Source: Gelatoporia subvermispora B (lineage: Eukaryota; Basidiomycota; Agaricomycetes; Polyporales; Gelatoporiaceae). From it: DNA of 64,000 nucleotides. The position numbers and the translations under genes are program-made. The notes below the pieces were generated by a model, which was given only the letters and a program-made list of their open reading frames with translations, did no database searches and was not told where the DNA came from. The stretch spans positions 992,056 through 1,056,055 of the forward strand of contig KB445800.1 in the NCBI GenBank assembly GCA_000320605.2, in the 5' to 3' direction. Below are positions 10,819 through 21,641 of the stretch, piece by piece; the first letter of the stretch is position 1; every line of letters begins with the position of its first letter.

Positions 10819-13800
10819 TCATCCGCTCGTGGCATTAGAGAGGGATTGGCTCGAACCAATGTCAGCAGGAGCATTGGTTGGGGTTGCTGCACGCCCAGCA
10901 TCGGAAGAATTTGCAGCATGGACACTGGCAGGGTCTATGATCTCTGACCTTCTCTTGCGACCGAAGGACATCCCCCAGCTGCTGGCTAAACTTGCAAGCC
11001 TGCTGCTAGCGCTAGCAGCGGACGCCGCCGTGTCCGCGAACGGACGAGTGTTCCCAGCACTCAGCGGGCTTGGCACAGACGGCGAGGACGATAACCCTGC
11101 GGAGAGCGCATTCGTGGGTGTGACATGATACGATGATGTCCTTCGTCGGGTCGCAAGCTGGTGGAACATGCCTTCCGTTGGCGAACCGTCCGGTGAGGGA
11201 ACTGATGTGCTCGAAGAGGATCCCGTGGCAGACACGTTCACATCGCTTCCAGATTCGAGCGTCGAGATAGCATGCTCGGAGATAGCTGTCGTCGGGGCTG
11301 CCTTTGCGGCAGAGGCGCTACCTCCGAAGGGTATGCGACTCACTGAGAACCGTGACGATGTTGAGCCTCGTGAGGCCCTTGAGCCGGGCCGCCTCGGAGA
11401 GGGCATGCCGGGCGCATGTGAGCCCCGCGCCACCGAGCTCGTCTGCGTCGGGGATGGCGGTACCTGAAGAGTAGAAACTGCCGGTGATGGAGGTTTCTGT
11501 GTAATGGGTGCCTGTACTTGCGCTTCTGACTGTGTTTCGGCAGAAGCTGGTTGCGCCTCGGAGAGGCCCGCCTGTGCGAGGAGACGGGACAGGGAAGAAG
11601 GTCCGGCGGCTGGTGAAGTGTTTGCGCGCGACCGTTGAGGGAACAAGCGAGACGTCGGTGGACGTGTGGCGTTGAACGAGTCTTCCACCTCGGGCTCGGG
11701 AGGACCAGGTGGGAGTGAAGGCGGATCTTCCGCTGTCGGACCCGGCGATTCAGGTGTTTCGGGTGCCACCTTTCGCGCGGATTCACGGCGCTTCGAGGGG
11801 TAAGCGGGCTGTGTCCAATCTTCCACTTCAAGCATGTAGTACTTGACGCCGTCCCCCAGTCCGTACGGGTTGGTGCTCGGGTCCTAGATCAGCCGGAAAC
11901 GGTTCTATACATGAGACAGAGATTGAGCCAAAACGGACAGGTTCACCCACTTTATGATCGACCACGCGCTCCGTGATGGATGTGATCCTGGCCACGATCC
12001 ACTCACGCGACTTGAGCTGCTCCGCAAGGTGCCCAGTTGCCTTGAGGAAGTAGTGTGGGAAGGAAACTGTGTCGGGTGGGATGCAGGAGAATTCTCGGTG
12101 TCAGTACCTGGGTGGCGCATCAGTCGCGATCGAGAGCCAGACGCACCATTGAAGGCGGCCCAGGGCTTCGAAACCGAATTCCTCGTAGGCAGGAACAAAG
12201 CCAGATCTCCCTTTGCGAAATTCCTAAATGAAATCTTGCCCTTCGCTCGTTCCCGGTATTCCTTACACTGCTTCTGCCACTTCCGAATTGTGGAGCCCGT
12301 TTTGTTGATGATTTCCAAAAAGTGGTCGTGATCAAATGCACGCAAGACTTCTAGTGCAGCTGCGGGATCAGAGGGGTCGATGGGCGAGGGTTCGCCCATG
12401 TGGTTGATGACACCGTGTCGGCCAGGGGAGAAACTGGCGTCTGAGAGACCCAGAGAATTGGTAGAATTCGGGGCCTTGCCGCCAGGATGCGAGGACATGG
12501 CTTGCGCAGCCAGAAGAGCCTTGACATGCGAGTCGCGGAATGCCAGGGCAACATCCAGCAGCTGCGCAACAAGTCGGCTGCTGTTCTCAAGGCGCAGCTC
12601 ATAGTCGGACTGCGAGGCGCGTCCAGCGCGCAAGTCTTCCCTCAAGACACGTTCGGCATGTCTCGCCTCTCGCAACTCGTGCTCCACCCGTTGCAGCTCC
12701 TCGCGTAACCTGACCGAGTCCGCGAGCGCGACCTCCGCCTGGGTGCGAGAGTCCTTGAGTTGGCGTTCGCGGTCTTCCAACTCCGCCCTCAGCTCCGAGA
12801 ACTTGTGTTCCAGTACGGCCCTGTCGCCATCTGCCTCGGCGATGTGATCGCGCAGGAGGCGGTCGTGTTCGGAGGCCTGCGCGCGCAAAAGTCTGTCCTT
12901 CTCCCTCCCAGCCTCCGCAAGCGCGCGCTTGACTTCGTCGCTCTCGGTCCGCGCACCCCGGATCTGTGCCTCAAGGTCCTCCCCTCGAGAGCGAGCCTCT
13001 TCGAGTCGCGCGAGCGCAGAGGCTTGTTCCTCGAGCAGCGCAGCAACTTTGTCCGCGTTGCGCTGCTCGAGCGCCTTCACGTCCTCAAACTCCGCGCGCA
13101 CCTGTGCGAGCTCCTGCCGAAGGATCTCCGCAGAGCGTGTCTGCTCTGTCGCCTCAGCCAGCGCCTGTGCAAGCGCCTCCCGTTGTGCATCGGTGTCCGA
13201 CCACAGCTCTGCGTTACGTCCTTCGAGAAGCCGGCGGGACGTCGACTCGCCCTCGAGCTGGGCACGCACCGAGTGTAGGTCGCGCTCGAGCTCGGCTCGT
13301 GCCTGCTCTGACGTCCCGAGTGAGTCCCGTAAGTGTGCGATCTCCGCTTCCAGAGCAGCTCGGTCGGCCAGATACGCCGTTTCCTGATCTGCTGTCGCTT
13401 TCTGGAGCTCCTGAACCTGCAGCTCGAGTTCCAAATATGCCTGATCATCCCCAGTGGCTAAATCGCCTTTATATCAGCGAAATTTGCTGCAGAAGAGAAG
13501 GTGATACGTACATCGCCGACGGTGTGTGGACAGCCTAGACGCAGACAGCACTATACAGAAGGTCAGCTACTGGAGCCCCGCCCAAATGTACTAATATGAC
13601 TGAAAGACCGCGCTCACATGACCTCTCAGCGATGCGATCAAAGCCCGCCTCTAGGCTGTCCATCTTGCCAATCAGCTTCTCCAACCCAGCACGCGCCTCC
13701 TGCACAGAGCTCAGCGTAGCGGTATCCTCTGACGATTTAGCGAAGCGCTCTAAGTCGTCCAACACCTGTAGCAGTCCTGGGACGGATCGTGCCGAGATCA

Positions 13801-15857
13801 GTAATTGAATGGACACCCGGAGTAATGGTAGCTCACCGTCAATGTCTGCGCGCTCCAGAGAATACGGTGATTCTGGTGGGCCGGTAGGTGAAAAGTCGAT
13901 ACTCGGTACTGGGTCGTCCATGCCCTTTGTCTCGAATGGAAGTTGGCCGTGGACCTCGCCACGATATACTTGGCGTCGCTTGCGTTCATTGGCGCTGCAT
14001 GGCACGGTAAGGATCCCGACAATTGATTATCAGGTTCTTCGTTGACACTCACGAAAGCTTTGCCATTACCTCGAGGACACTCTGTGCTCTTTGGTAAAAG
14101 AACCGGGCTGGGCGACACGGGCTCAATCCTGGGCTCAATAGATACGCAATCGATTTACCCACCGAACTCCTTGCGCCGAACAACCTCCACGACTGTCGCA
14201 CCGTACGCGTACAGCATGTTGTGGAGCCGTTGTATATGGGAGAAGCCTGTCTTACTCTTCATGCTGGTTTGGAGCGCGCTCAGGGCAGGCGGAAGTTCCA
14301 CCAGATCGTTGTTCAGCATGCTAATTTGCCGTAATGCTAAGATACATTGTTCTGTGTATGAGTTCTGCCGTATTGAGACATCGATCAGCTGAGAGGTACT
14401 ATAGGAATATGCGGCCCGCACTTGCCTTAATCTGAGTTATGATGTGAAGTTCACGTCGTAAGGAGGCGTCTAAGTGCCGGAGATCTTTTGAAGAAGATAT
14501 GCATTAGTTGGAAGGATTGAGGGTGACCAGCACTCAAAACCTCCGTCTGACCTTGGAGCGCCTTGTCAGAAGACGATGTCGGCCCTGCACGAAATTGTAA
14601 GCAAGTGAAACTCATGTACAACTCTGACGTACTCTCAAGCGCTGAACCAAGGTCTGCCATCCTCTCAAATTCCTCTTGTGCGTGTCGCACACATGCCTCA
14701 GCCTCGTCTAGCGAACTTCCAAGACATGTTAAGGTTGACTCGTACAAGGCGTATGATTTACTCACCTTGCATCTGCCACCACCGCCCGCACCTCGTCGGC
14801 ACCCTGTGTGAGTCTTGTCATTGCTTTCTGCGCATCGCCGAGCTTTTCCCTCAGTTCGTCTTTGAATTTGTCGATTAACTACCCCAGATATGCACGCAAG
14901 TCAGGAGGTAACTCACCATGCGTCCTGCGGCAATTGTCCGCTACTTGCGTCATCTTCCCGCGACTGACATAGTCACCGAGTGTCCGCCCACGGTCGCCTG
15001 CGTCCATGGCGCGGCGCACCGCGGGGCTCACAAACTCACGGTGGACAGGAACACGCGCTGCGAGCTCAAGGTCCGCGGAGAGCCCAGAGAGGAGACCTTC
15101 TTGACGTGCGAGCTCGCGCCCTGCAGCCTCGCTGAGGCCTTCGAAGACATCGGCGAGAGATAACACGTGCAAGTCCAGTGCGCTTGAAGCGATTCGGAGG
15201 GCAGTATGTTGTACACGCAGGGATTGAAGAAGCTGTTCCGTACGGGCAGCATGGGTATGCGCAACATGGACGTATGTAGGCGCGAGCGTTGAGGGGCGGA
15301 GAGGTGGTGTGGATTGGATGGTTTCTGAGTTGCCATGTATTCACATTACGTCAATGCTGTGGTCAGCTTGCAGATGCACATCATACTGAGTGTAGTACAC
15401 ACCTTCCACCGATGGTTCCAATGCAGGTTCTAGATGTAAATCGAGCATGACTTGCACGGGATCGAGGTCCAGATAGCGTTTGTTGAATACGTAGATCGTC
15501 TAGAGCACCAATGAGTCTCAACCACCTGCATAGCCGTACTCCCGCACCTGGTCCTGTACACCAGCGAGGTCTCGGACATTGTCAGTCGTAAGCCTCCTCC
15601 CATCGGATAGGTATGCGAGGATGGAGTCGTGCGCTACGCCGGTCTTCTCCTCGAGGAAGGCCTCCAAGTTCTCCACCCTACTCAATCACGATTCCGAAAG
15701 GATCTCCCTCAGAAATGTAGCAAGTGCATACCTCTCAAGCTCCCAGAGAGACTCCTCGACCTGATTGAAGCTCGATTGACCTCAACGTCTCAGAAAGGAT
15801 CGAAGTCAACCCTACCTGAACGACCTGCCCATCTTCTGCGCGGCAGACCTGGATCAT
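10819..15857 (-). CDS. ATG11: Autophagy-related protein 11 (Atg11/FIP200-type scaffold)
   Basis: Seventeen exons, complement(10819..11883, 11951..12066, 12147..13457, 13512..13550, 13618..13776, 13837..13994, 14053..14107, 14163..14364, 14426..14484, 14552..14584, 14633..14715, 14766..14859, 14917..15324, 15403..15499, 15548..15677, 15732..15760, 15816..15857), 1359 aa. The N-terminus is the ubiquitin-like part (MIQVCRAEDGQ ... DNVRDLAGVQDQTIYVFNK). Next comes the Atg17/Atg11 helical region (DYVSRGKMTQVADNC; LNNDLVELPPALSALQ; RLHNMLYAYGATVVEVVRRK; FARFFYQRAQSVLEVMAKL; ERKRRQVYRGEVHGQLPF). Residues about 530-900 are a long Glu/Arg/Ala coiled coil. The C-terminal claw follows (FRNFAKGDLALFLPTR, PWAAFNVSFPHYF, SREWIVARI, YYMLEVEDW), then a Ser/Pro/Thr-rich tail. 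Known role: scaffold that recruits cargo receptors and the Atg1 kinase in selective autophagy. Intron 9 has a GC donor; exons of 29-42 nt are the least certain pieces. Confidence 0.92.
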
Positions 15858-16373
15858 TATCGACAGCTTGAGACTTGCAAGGTATAGTCCTTATCTTGTG
15901 CCGCTGTGGCCCGGTATTCGATACCTCACGATGAAGATATGCATGCCCTGACCGAGCCTGACCGTCACCACAACCACTGCGACAGCCCGAAAGCGCGCTT
16001 GCAACGCGGCCGCAGCGTGACGTAAACGGCAATTAGACGCCAGATCGAACTTCAGGATAAGCGATCCACGCTGCATGCACGTGGCTTCAAGCTTCAATAC
16101 TTGCCGGCCAATGTGAGTCTGTGCTAGTCGTATTTCTAGCTACCTCAGCAAACAAGCGAAGAGCACTGGATTGACTGCATATTTTCATCGTAAGATGTGG
16201 AGTTTTTTTGTTAACTGCACTTGAAAACGAAATTTTCCAGTCAGCTCGCTGTTGTTGAATCCTTCAACGTTCGCCCCCGTCAGTTCATGCAGCCTCTCAA
16301 CTCAACGCTTCGCAGAATACGGACGAGTCAGTCTCATCATTGTCGGATTATATGAACCTGCTTAATTGCAGAG
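15858..16373. other. ATG11 upstream region, truncated by a retrotransposon
   Basis: About 515 bp from the ATG11 start to the copia target duplication. No TATA box was recognised on the minus strand. A gtttttttg run sits near 16200-16210. No gene seen. Confidence 0.4.
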
Positions 16374-16378
16374 GTAGC
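16374..16378. repeat. Target-site duplication, left copy (GTAGC)
   Basis: GTAGC directly precedes the left LTR and is matched exactly at 21637-21641 after the right LTR. Five bp is the usual Ty1/copia duplication size. Confidence 0.88.
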
Positions 16379-16768
16379 TATTAGAAGCACAGGTCTAGAA
16401 CGGGCGACACGGCGCCGTTAACACCTCAGACGATATAATAAGTCTGTGTATATTATGTACCTAGAACGGGCGACACGGCGCCGTTAACACTAGGTAGCTT
16501 CAGCATGCTGTACATACTCGGAACATAACATTGTACTCACCCTCAGACGATATAATAAGTCTGAGGGCTACTACCGTAACGGGAGAGAGAAAAACATAGC
16601 GTCTTACATAATAACTGTATAGTAGACGGAGGCATCGTATGTTGCGATCGCACTCGTAGACATATCGGGAGACTTTCCTTATTCGGACGTGGCGCGCCCC
16701 CACTGACGCCCGCCGACGTGCGCACCCGCACACGCGTCTCAACGCGCCCCTTCCTTGATTTTCCAACA
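16379..16768 (-). repeat. 3' LTR of the copia element
   Basis: 390 bp, on the element strand beginning TGTTGG and ending CTAATA. It contains two exact copies of a 30-bp block (16395-16424 and 16461-16490) and two copies of a 22-bp block (16425-16446 and 16542-16563). The exact inner edge is ambiguous by one base because a C precedes both LTR copies. Confidence 0.93.
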
Positions 16769-16777
16769 CTCCCCCTC
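16769..16777 (-). other. Polypurine tract of the copia element
   Basis: On the element strand GAGGGGGAG lies immediately before the 3' LTR, the place where plus-strand synthesis is primed. It overlaps the gag-pol stop codon TGA (16776-16778). Confidence 0.8.
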
Positions 16778-19700
16778 AAGGGGGGCGCAGTCCCAGAGCG
16801 TGTGCGAAATGTTTGGCTTTAGGACTGGGTAAGGGCTTGGTGAGCGTATCAGCGACCATGTCGTCCGTAGGGCAGTATTCGAGCGAAACCTTCCCATCTT
16901 CTACGACCCAACGTATGAAGTGGAAGCGGATATCGATGTGTTTCGTACGAGCGTGGAATTGGTCGTTCTGCGCGAGGGCGATTGCTGATTGATTGTCCGA
17001 TCGAAGTGTGAGCCTTTGGGCGGGCGACGTGAATACTTCGGACACGAAAGCTCTAAGCCAAATAGCTTCCTTCACGGCGTGTGTGGCCGCCACATACTCG
17101 GCTTCGGTGGTAGACAGCGATACGATCTCTTGCCTTTTTGAGCTCCAGGAGACGGCCCCTCCGTCAATTAGGAAAGCATAGCCTGACACTGCGTGCCTGT
17201 CCTCGTGTGACATACCGTCCGCATCGGTGTATCCCACCAATCCTTCGCTTCGCCCTCCTAGCACGAGCCACCAGTCCCTTGTCGCCTTGAGATAGCGGAA
17301 AACTCGCTTCACAGCCTCCCAGTGCGGGCGCCCCGGGTTCTCTGAAAATCGAGCCAGTACTCCTACAGCGTACGCGATGTCAGGACGAGTTCCTAGGGTG
17401 GCATACATGAGGGATCCGATAGCTTCGCGGTACGGCACGTCGCGCATTTCTCCGATCTCGCGTGCCGTAGTGGGGCCTTGCGACTTGGATAGGTGGGCAT
17501 GGGCATCCATGGGTGAGGAGGTTGGCTTTGCGTCTGTCAGACCGAAACGATTCAAGATGGAGTCTATGTACGAGCGTTGACAAAGTGAGATGGTCTTCAT
17601 GTCTTCGTCTCGTTTGACCTCGATCCCTAGCAGCCAGTGTATATCTCCCAAGTCGGACATTTCCAAGCGGCCCTTAAGTTTCCCCTTGAAGCGCAACATG
17701 AGTTCAAGAGTATTCGCAGCCAGCGTAAGATCGTCGACGTGGACAGCCAAGACAAGAATGTCGCCGTTTTGCCGGTGGATATAGAACACCGCGTGGTCGA
17801 CTTCGCATCGTGTCATTCCTAGCTCGATGAGTATACTCTAAAGCGTCTGATACCATCGTCGTCCACTTTGCTTCAGGCCGTAGATAGCCTTGAGCAAATG
17901 GAGTACCTTTCCCGTGCTATTCGGTTCGTGGTACCCTGGCGGCTGCGCCATGAATATACGTTCACCTTCATCCAGCTTTCCGTACAGATACGCGCTCTTC
18001 ACGTCCATCTGATGAACAGGCCAGCTGTTGCGTGCCGCGAGTGCCAGGATGGTGCGTATAGAGGTCAGTTTGGCTACTGGTGCGAATGTGTCGAAGTAAT
18101 CGACTCCTGGTACCTGTGAAAATCCCTGCGCCACTAGCCTGGCCTTGTATTTTTCGACGTCTCCTGCTGCGTTCTTCTTCGCTTTGAAAACCCACTTGCT
18201 GCCGACCACGTTTCCTCTCTCTGGTCTCTCTACTACCTTCCATGTCCCTGCCTTCTCGAGGCGCGCCAACTCTTCTGCGATTGCTTCTTCCCATCTTGGC
18301 CAATCCGGTCGTCTCTTCGCTTCAGCTAAGCTGCGAGGTTCTAGCCCCTCTGCATCCGACATTGCTGTGGCCATCGCCCATTCGTCTCTTTCTCCCCCAG
18401 AATCCTGCTGTACTTCGACTGACGCCGCAGTCTCGTTGGCGACTCTTAAACCAGTCGGTATTGTCTCGATGTTCTCTCCTTCTAGGATGCGCTGCACATA
18501 CGCGCTCGGTTTACGCTCTCTGGTCGGGCGGCGTTCTTGTGGTTCGAGAACTTTGGTATCTTTCTGATGTGCGTTGTCGCTCGTGTTCGATTCCAACGTG
18601 CTCGGTTTGACGTTCGGCTCGTTTCTGACTTCATCTGTGCCTCTCTCCCCCACGAGCTGAGCGTCTGGCTTGAATACCACTGTTCGTTCCACAGTTACTG
18701 TGCGCGTCTTCGGCCAATAGATACGGTGGCCCTGGCTGTTTAAGTCAACGCCGACCCACTTCCCCTCGCGAGCACGCCCGTCGAGCTTCGAGCCTGAGGG
18801 GTGATGAACCCATATGTCGCAGCCGAAAGTGTGCGCACTCGACAGGTCCGGCTTGGCTCCGAAAGCGGCCTCATACAGCGTAGTGTCCTTGCTGAGGGGT
18901 TTTGTGGTCATGCGGTTTTTCAACCAGGTGGCGTGCATGACTGCTTCGCCCCATAGGCTCTTCGGCAGCCTGCTGTCATGCAGCATCGCTCGCACGCGAT
19001 TGAGCAACACGCCATTCAATCTCTCTGCCACGCCATTCTCCTCGGGGGTGTCGTGCACAGTCAACCGATGCTGGGTGCCGTCCTCATCTAGAACGTCCTG
19101 TAGCTCTGTCGCAAGGTACTCGCCGCCTCGGTCGCTCTGTAAAGTACCGATTGTTCTGTTGAACTTTGACTTCAACCAGGCGCGGTACTTCAGGTACATT
19201 CGCCTAACATCGGACTTCTGGCGCATAAGGTACGTCGCGGAGAGTCTAGACTTGTCGTCGGTAAAACTGATATAGTACTTCCTCCCACCGGTGGACGCAA
19301 CATCAGCGGGGCCCCAGACGTCGGTGTGGACAACATCGCCGACTTGTTCTGCGAGGGGACTGTCACGCTCCTTCGGGACCGGCTTCCTCCGAGTCTTCGC
19401 GAAGGCGCACGAGTCGCAGAACTTGATATATCGGGCTCCAGTGAGTTTGACACCTGTCACAAGTCTGCGGCTGACCAACTGTTGTATTGCTTCTGGTGAC
19501 GCATGACCCAGGCGACGATGGAGTTCTTCCAGGGTTACTTCTTCGTGGACCGAGTAGGCCGACTCGCTGTCATGTTTGACTTTGTAAAGGCCTCCGCTGC
19601 GCAGTATTTCTCCCACAACTGTCCCACCCCCGTCTCGTATCTGGCATCTGCCGCCGCTGAACAGCGCGCTGTATCCTGCCGCATCGATGCACCCCACTGA

Positions 19701-21242
19701 GACCAGAGTAACGCCCATCTGTGGTGCGTACAGCACGTCACGGAGGCGTATCTTTGAGAAACCAGATCCATTCGGTACCTCAACCACCATGTCTCCGACC
19801 CCAATCGCGTGGAAGCGCTGCTGATTTGCGGCATTAATGGGCTTGGGTGGTATCTCCTTGAGCGAAGAGAAGCGCTCTCGAGCAGGTGAGAGGTGTTTTG
19901 TAGCTCCCGAGTCGTATAGGTCAACGTGTTTGCATCCCGGGTCGTCATGCACTACAGCAGCGATGTCAATCTGGATTTCGTCGCCTGTATCATTGCTATC
20001 CCAGCCAATATCTGAACCATAGTCGGGTTCGTCGCTGGTGTCGTCGTCCAGCCCCTCCAGGAAATCTTCATCCTCGGAGTCAGACACGGCCGCCAAGTCT
20101 GGCATACTGTCGTCTAGGTCCGCCAGAAGGTACGTCGCAAAATCAATGTCATTTTCGGTATCGGACTCAGATTCGACTACAGCCGCCATCCAACTGTATT
20201 CAACGTCGCTCTCCTCGTCCTGCGCTGCATTTGCTGCGACCTTGTCCTTCGAACTCCCCTCCGTGACTAGGCTGTCGTTCTTTCGTTTGGGGCTGGGGCA
20301 TTGGCTTTTGCGGTGGCCCACTCCCCCGCAATTCCAGCAGGTCAGCTCTCGCCGCGGGCTACCGACCCTGTCTCCCTGGGCATCTCGGCTCTTGCTAGCG
20401 GTTCGCTTGTATCCGTCATCTACAGCGTATGCAGCGTCACGTTCGTCTTTGGCGTTTCTGCTCTTTGTCGACCCTCGACCAGGTACGCGCTTACGCTCGA
20501 ATTCCTGCTTGAGGTACTGAATGGCCTGATCAGGCGAGATGAGTGACCCGAGGAGGCGACCGGCGTTCATCATGCCTGACAGGAAATCGGCATACTGGGC
20601 CGGGACCGACTTGAGAATTTGTGCGCAATATTCTTGATCAGATACTTCGACGCCGATTGCTGACAGCTCCTCGACCATTTCACCTAGGGTATCGAGGTGT
20701 TTCGACACATCCCCATTCTCGGCACATCGCATTGTCTGGAATCGCTCCAGCGTGTTGGACTGTACGAGCGGTGTCTTGTCCTCGAATTCCGAACAAATCC
20801 AGGCCCACATGTCGGCTACAGACTCGCCATTTCGCTTCATTCTCTGAAGAACAGTGTCTGGGACGAGCCGAGCGAGCAGGTCCCGCGCCTTCGCTTCTTT
20901 CTTGCGCCAGGCTCGGTAGTCGAGAGCATACTTCTTGTCGAGTTTCTTGTCTTTCGATGGCAAGGGCAGGACTTCCCCTTGAGCGAGCAACAACTGTGCG
21001 TCTGCGCTTTCCGCAAGCGACAGCGGTGGTGCGGTTCCGGCGCGCCAGTCTGCGAGCGGGTCTTGTGGCCGGGGATCCTCTCCCGTGAGGTGCCCATGCA
21101 GATCTCGTGCATCCAGGGCCCAGGCCAGGCGGGTTTTGAAAACGGGCCAATTCGATCCGTCTGTTTTCAGGTGAGGAATCCCCGAGAGCCCGTTGGCATC
21201 TCGGGTGTCGTCTCGTTCTAGCGTTGGCGCTTCGGGGCTCAT
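16776..21242 (-). pseudogene. copia gag-pol polyprotein, interrupted by one in-frame stop
   Basis: One continuous frame of 1489 codons (including the final stop) from ATG at 21242 to TGA at 16776, broken once by TAG at 17838-17840. Domains in order: gag with a CCHC zinc knuckle (CWNCGGVGHRKSQC, about 301-314); aspartic protease (DSGATKHLS, about 442-450); integrase with an HHCC finger (HRRLGHAS ... CDSCAFAK), then the DDE core including HTDVWGP, FTDDKSR and ENGVAERLN; reverse transcriptase (SKWVFKAKK, RLVAQGFSQ, VDYFDTFAPVAKL, and HVDD after the stop); and RNase H (SLSTTEAEYVA, TKHIDIRFHFIR). Gag and Pol share a frame with no frameshift, as in Drosophila copia. The stop falls inside reverse transcriptase, before the HVDD motif, so this copy should not make a full enzyme unless the stop is read through. 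Confidence 0.92.
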
Positions 21243-21246
21243 AACC
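21235..21246 (-). promoter_or_regulatory. Primer-binding site, initiator tRNA-Met anticodon region
   Basis: Directly after the 5' LTR the element strand reads GGTTATGAGCCC. Its complement GGGCTCATAACC is the anticodon stem-loop sequence of fungal initiator tRNA-Met, the internal primer site used by Drosophila copia and yeast Ty5, which prime from a cleaved half tRNA. The gag-pol ATG (21240-21242) lies inside this site. Confidence 0.75.
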
Positions 21247-21636
21247 TATTAGAAGCACAGGTCTAGAACGGGCGACACGGCGCCGTTAACACCTCAGACG
21301 ATATAATAAGTCTGTGTATATTATGTACCTAGAACGGGCGACACGGCGCCGTTAACACTAGGTAGCTTCAGCATGCTGTACATACTCGGAACATAACATT
21401 GTACTCACCCTCAGACGATATAATAAGTCTGAGGGCTACTACCGTAACGGGAGAGAGAAAAACATAGCGTCTTACATAATAACTGTATAGTAGACGGAGG
21501 CATCGTATGTTGCGATCGCACTCGTAGACATATCGGGAGACTTTCCTTATTCGGACGTGGCGCGCCCCCACTGACGCCCGCCGACGTGCGCACCCGCACA
21601 CGCGTCTCGACGCGCCCCTTCCTTGATTTTCCAACA
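21247..21636 (-). repeat. 5' LTR of the copia element
   Basis: 390 bp, identical to the left LTR except for g at 21609 (a at 16741). It should carry the element promoter, reading leftward. Confidence 0.93.
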
Positions 21637-21641
21637 GTAGC
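21637..21641. repeat. Target-site duplication, right copy (GTAGC)
   Basis: Exact match to 16374-16378. Confidence 0.88.

Larger units (their letters stand above)
16379..21636 (-). mobile_element. Complete Ty1/copia LTR retrotransposon
   Basis: A 5258-bp element with 390-bp LTRs at both ends, a 5-bp GTAGC target duplication, a primer-binding site next to the 5' LTR (right side), a polypurine tract next to the 3' LTR (left side) and a single gag-pol frame on the minus strand in the order gag, protease, integrase, reverse transcriptase, RNase H. Integrase before reverse transcriptase defines Pseudoviridae (Ty1/copia). The LTRs differ at one position (16741 versus 21609), so insertion was recent, yet the frame has an internal TAG. 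It sits about 0.5 kb upstream of the ATG11 start codon. Confidence 0.95.

Noticed and set aside
11905..13434. Stop at 11905 as the end of the coiled-coil protein
   Set aside because: The frame loses the Atg11 claw motifs after 12147; splicing at 12146/12066 and 11950/11883 recovers them and joins the Ser/Pro-rich tail.
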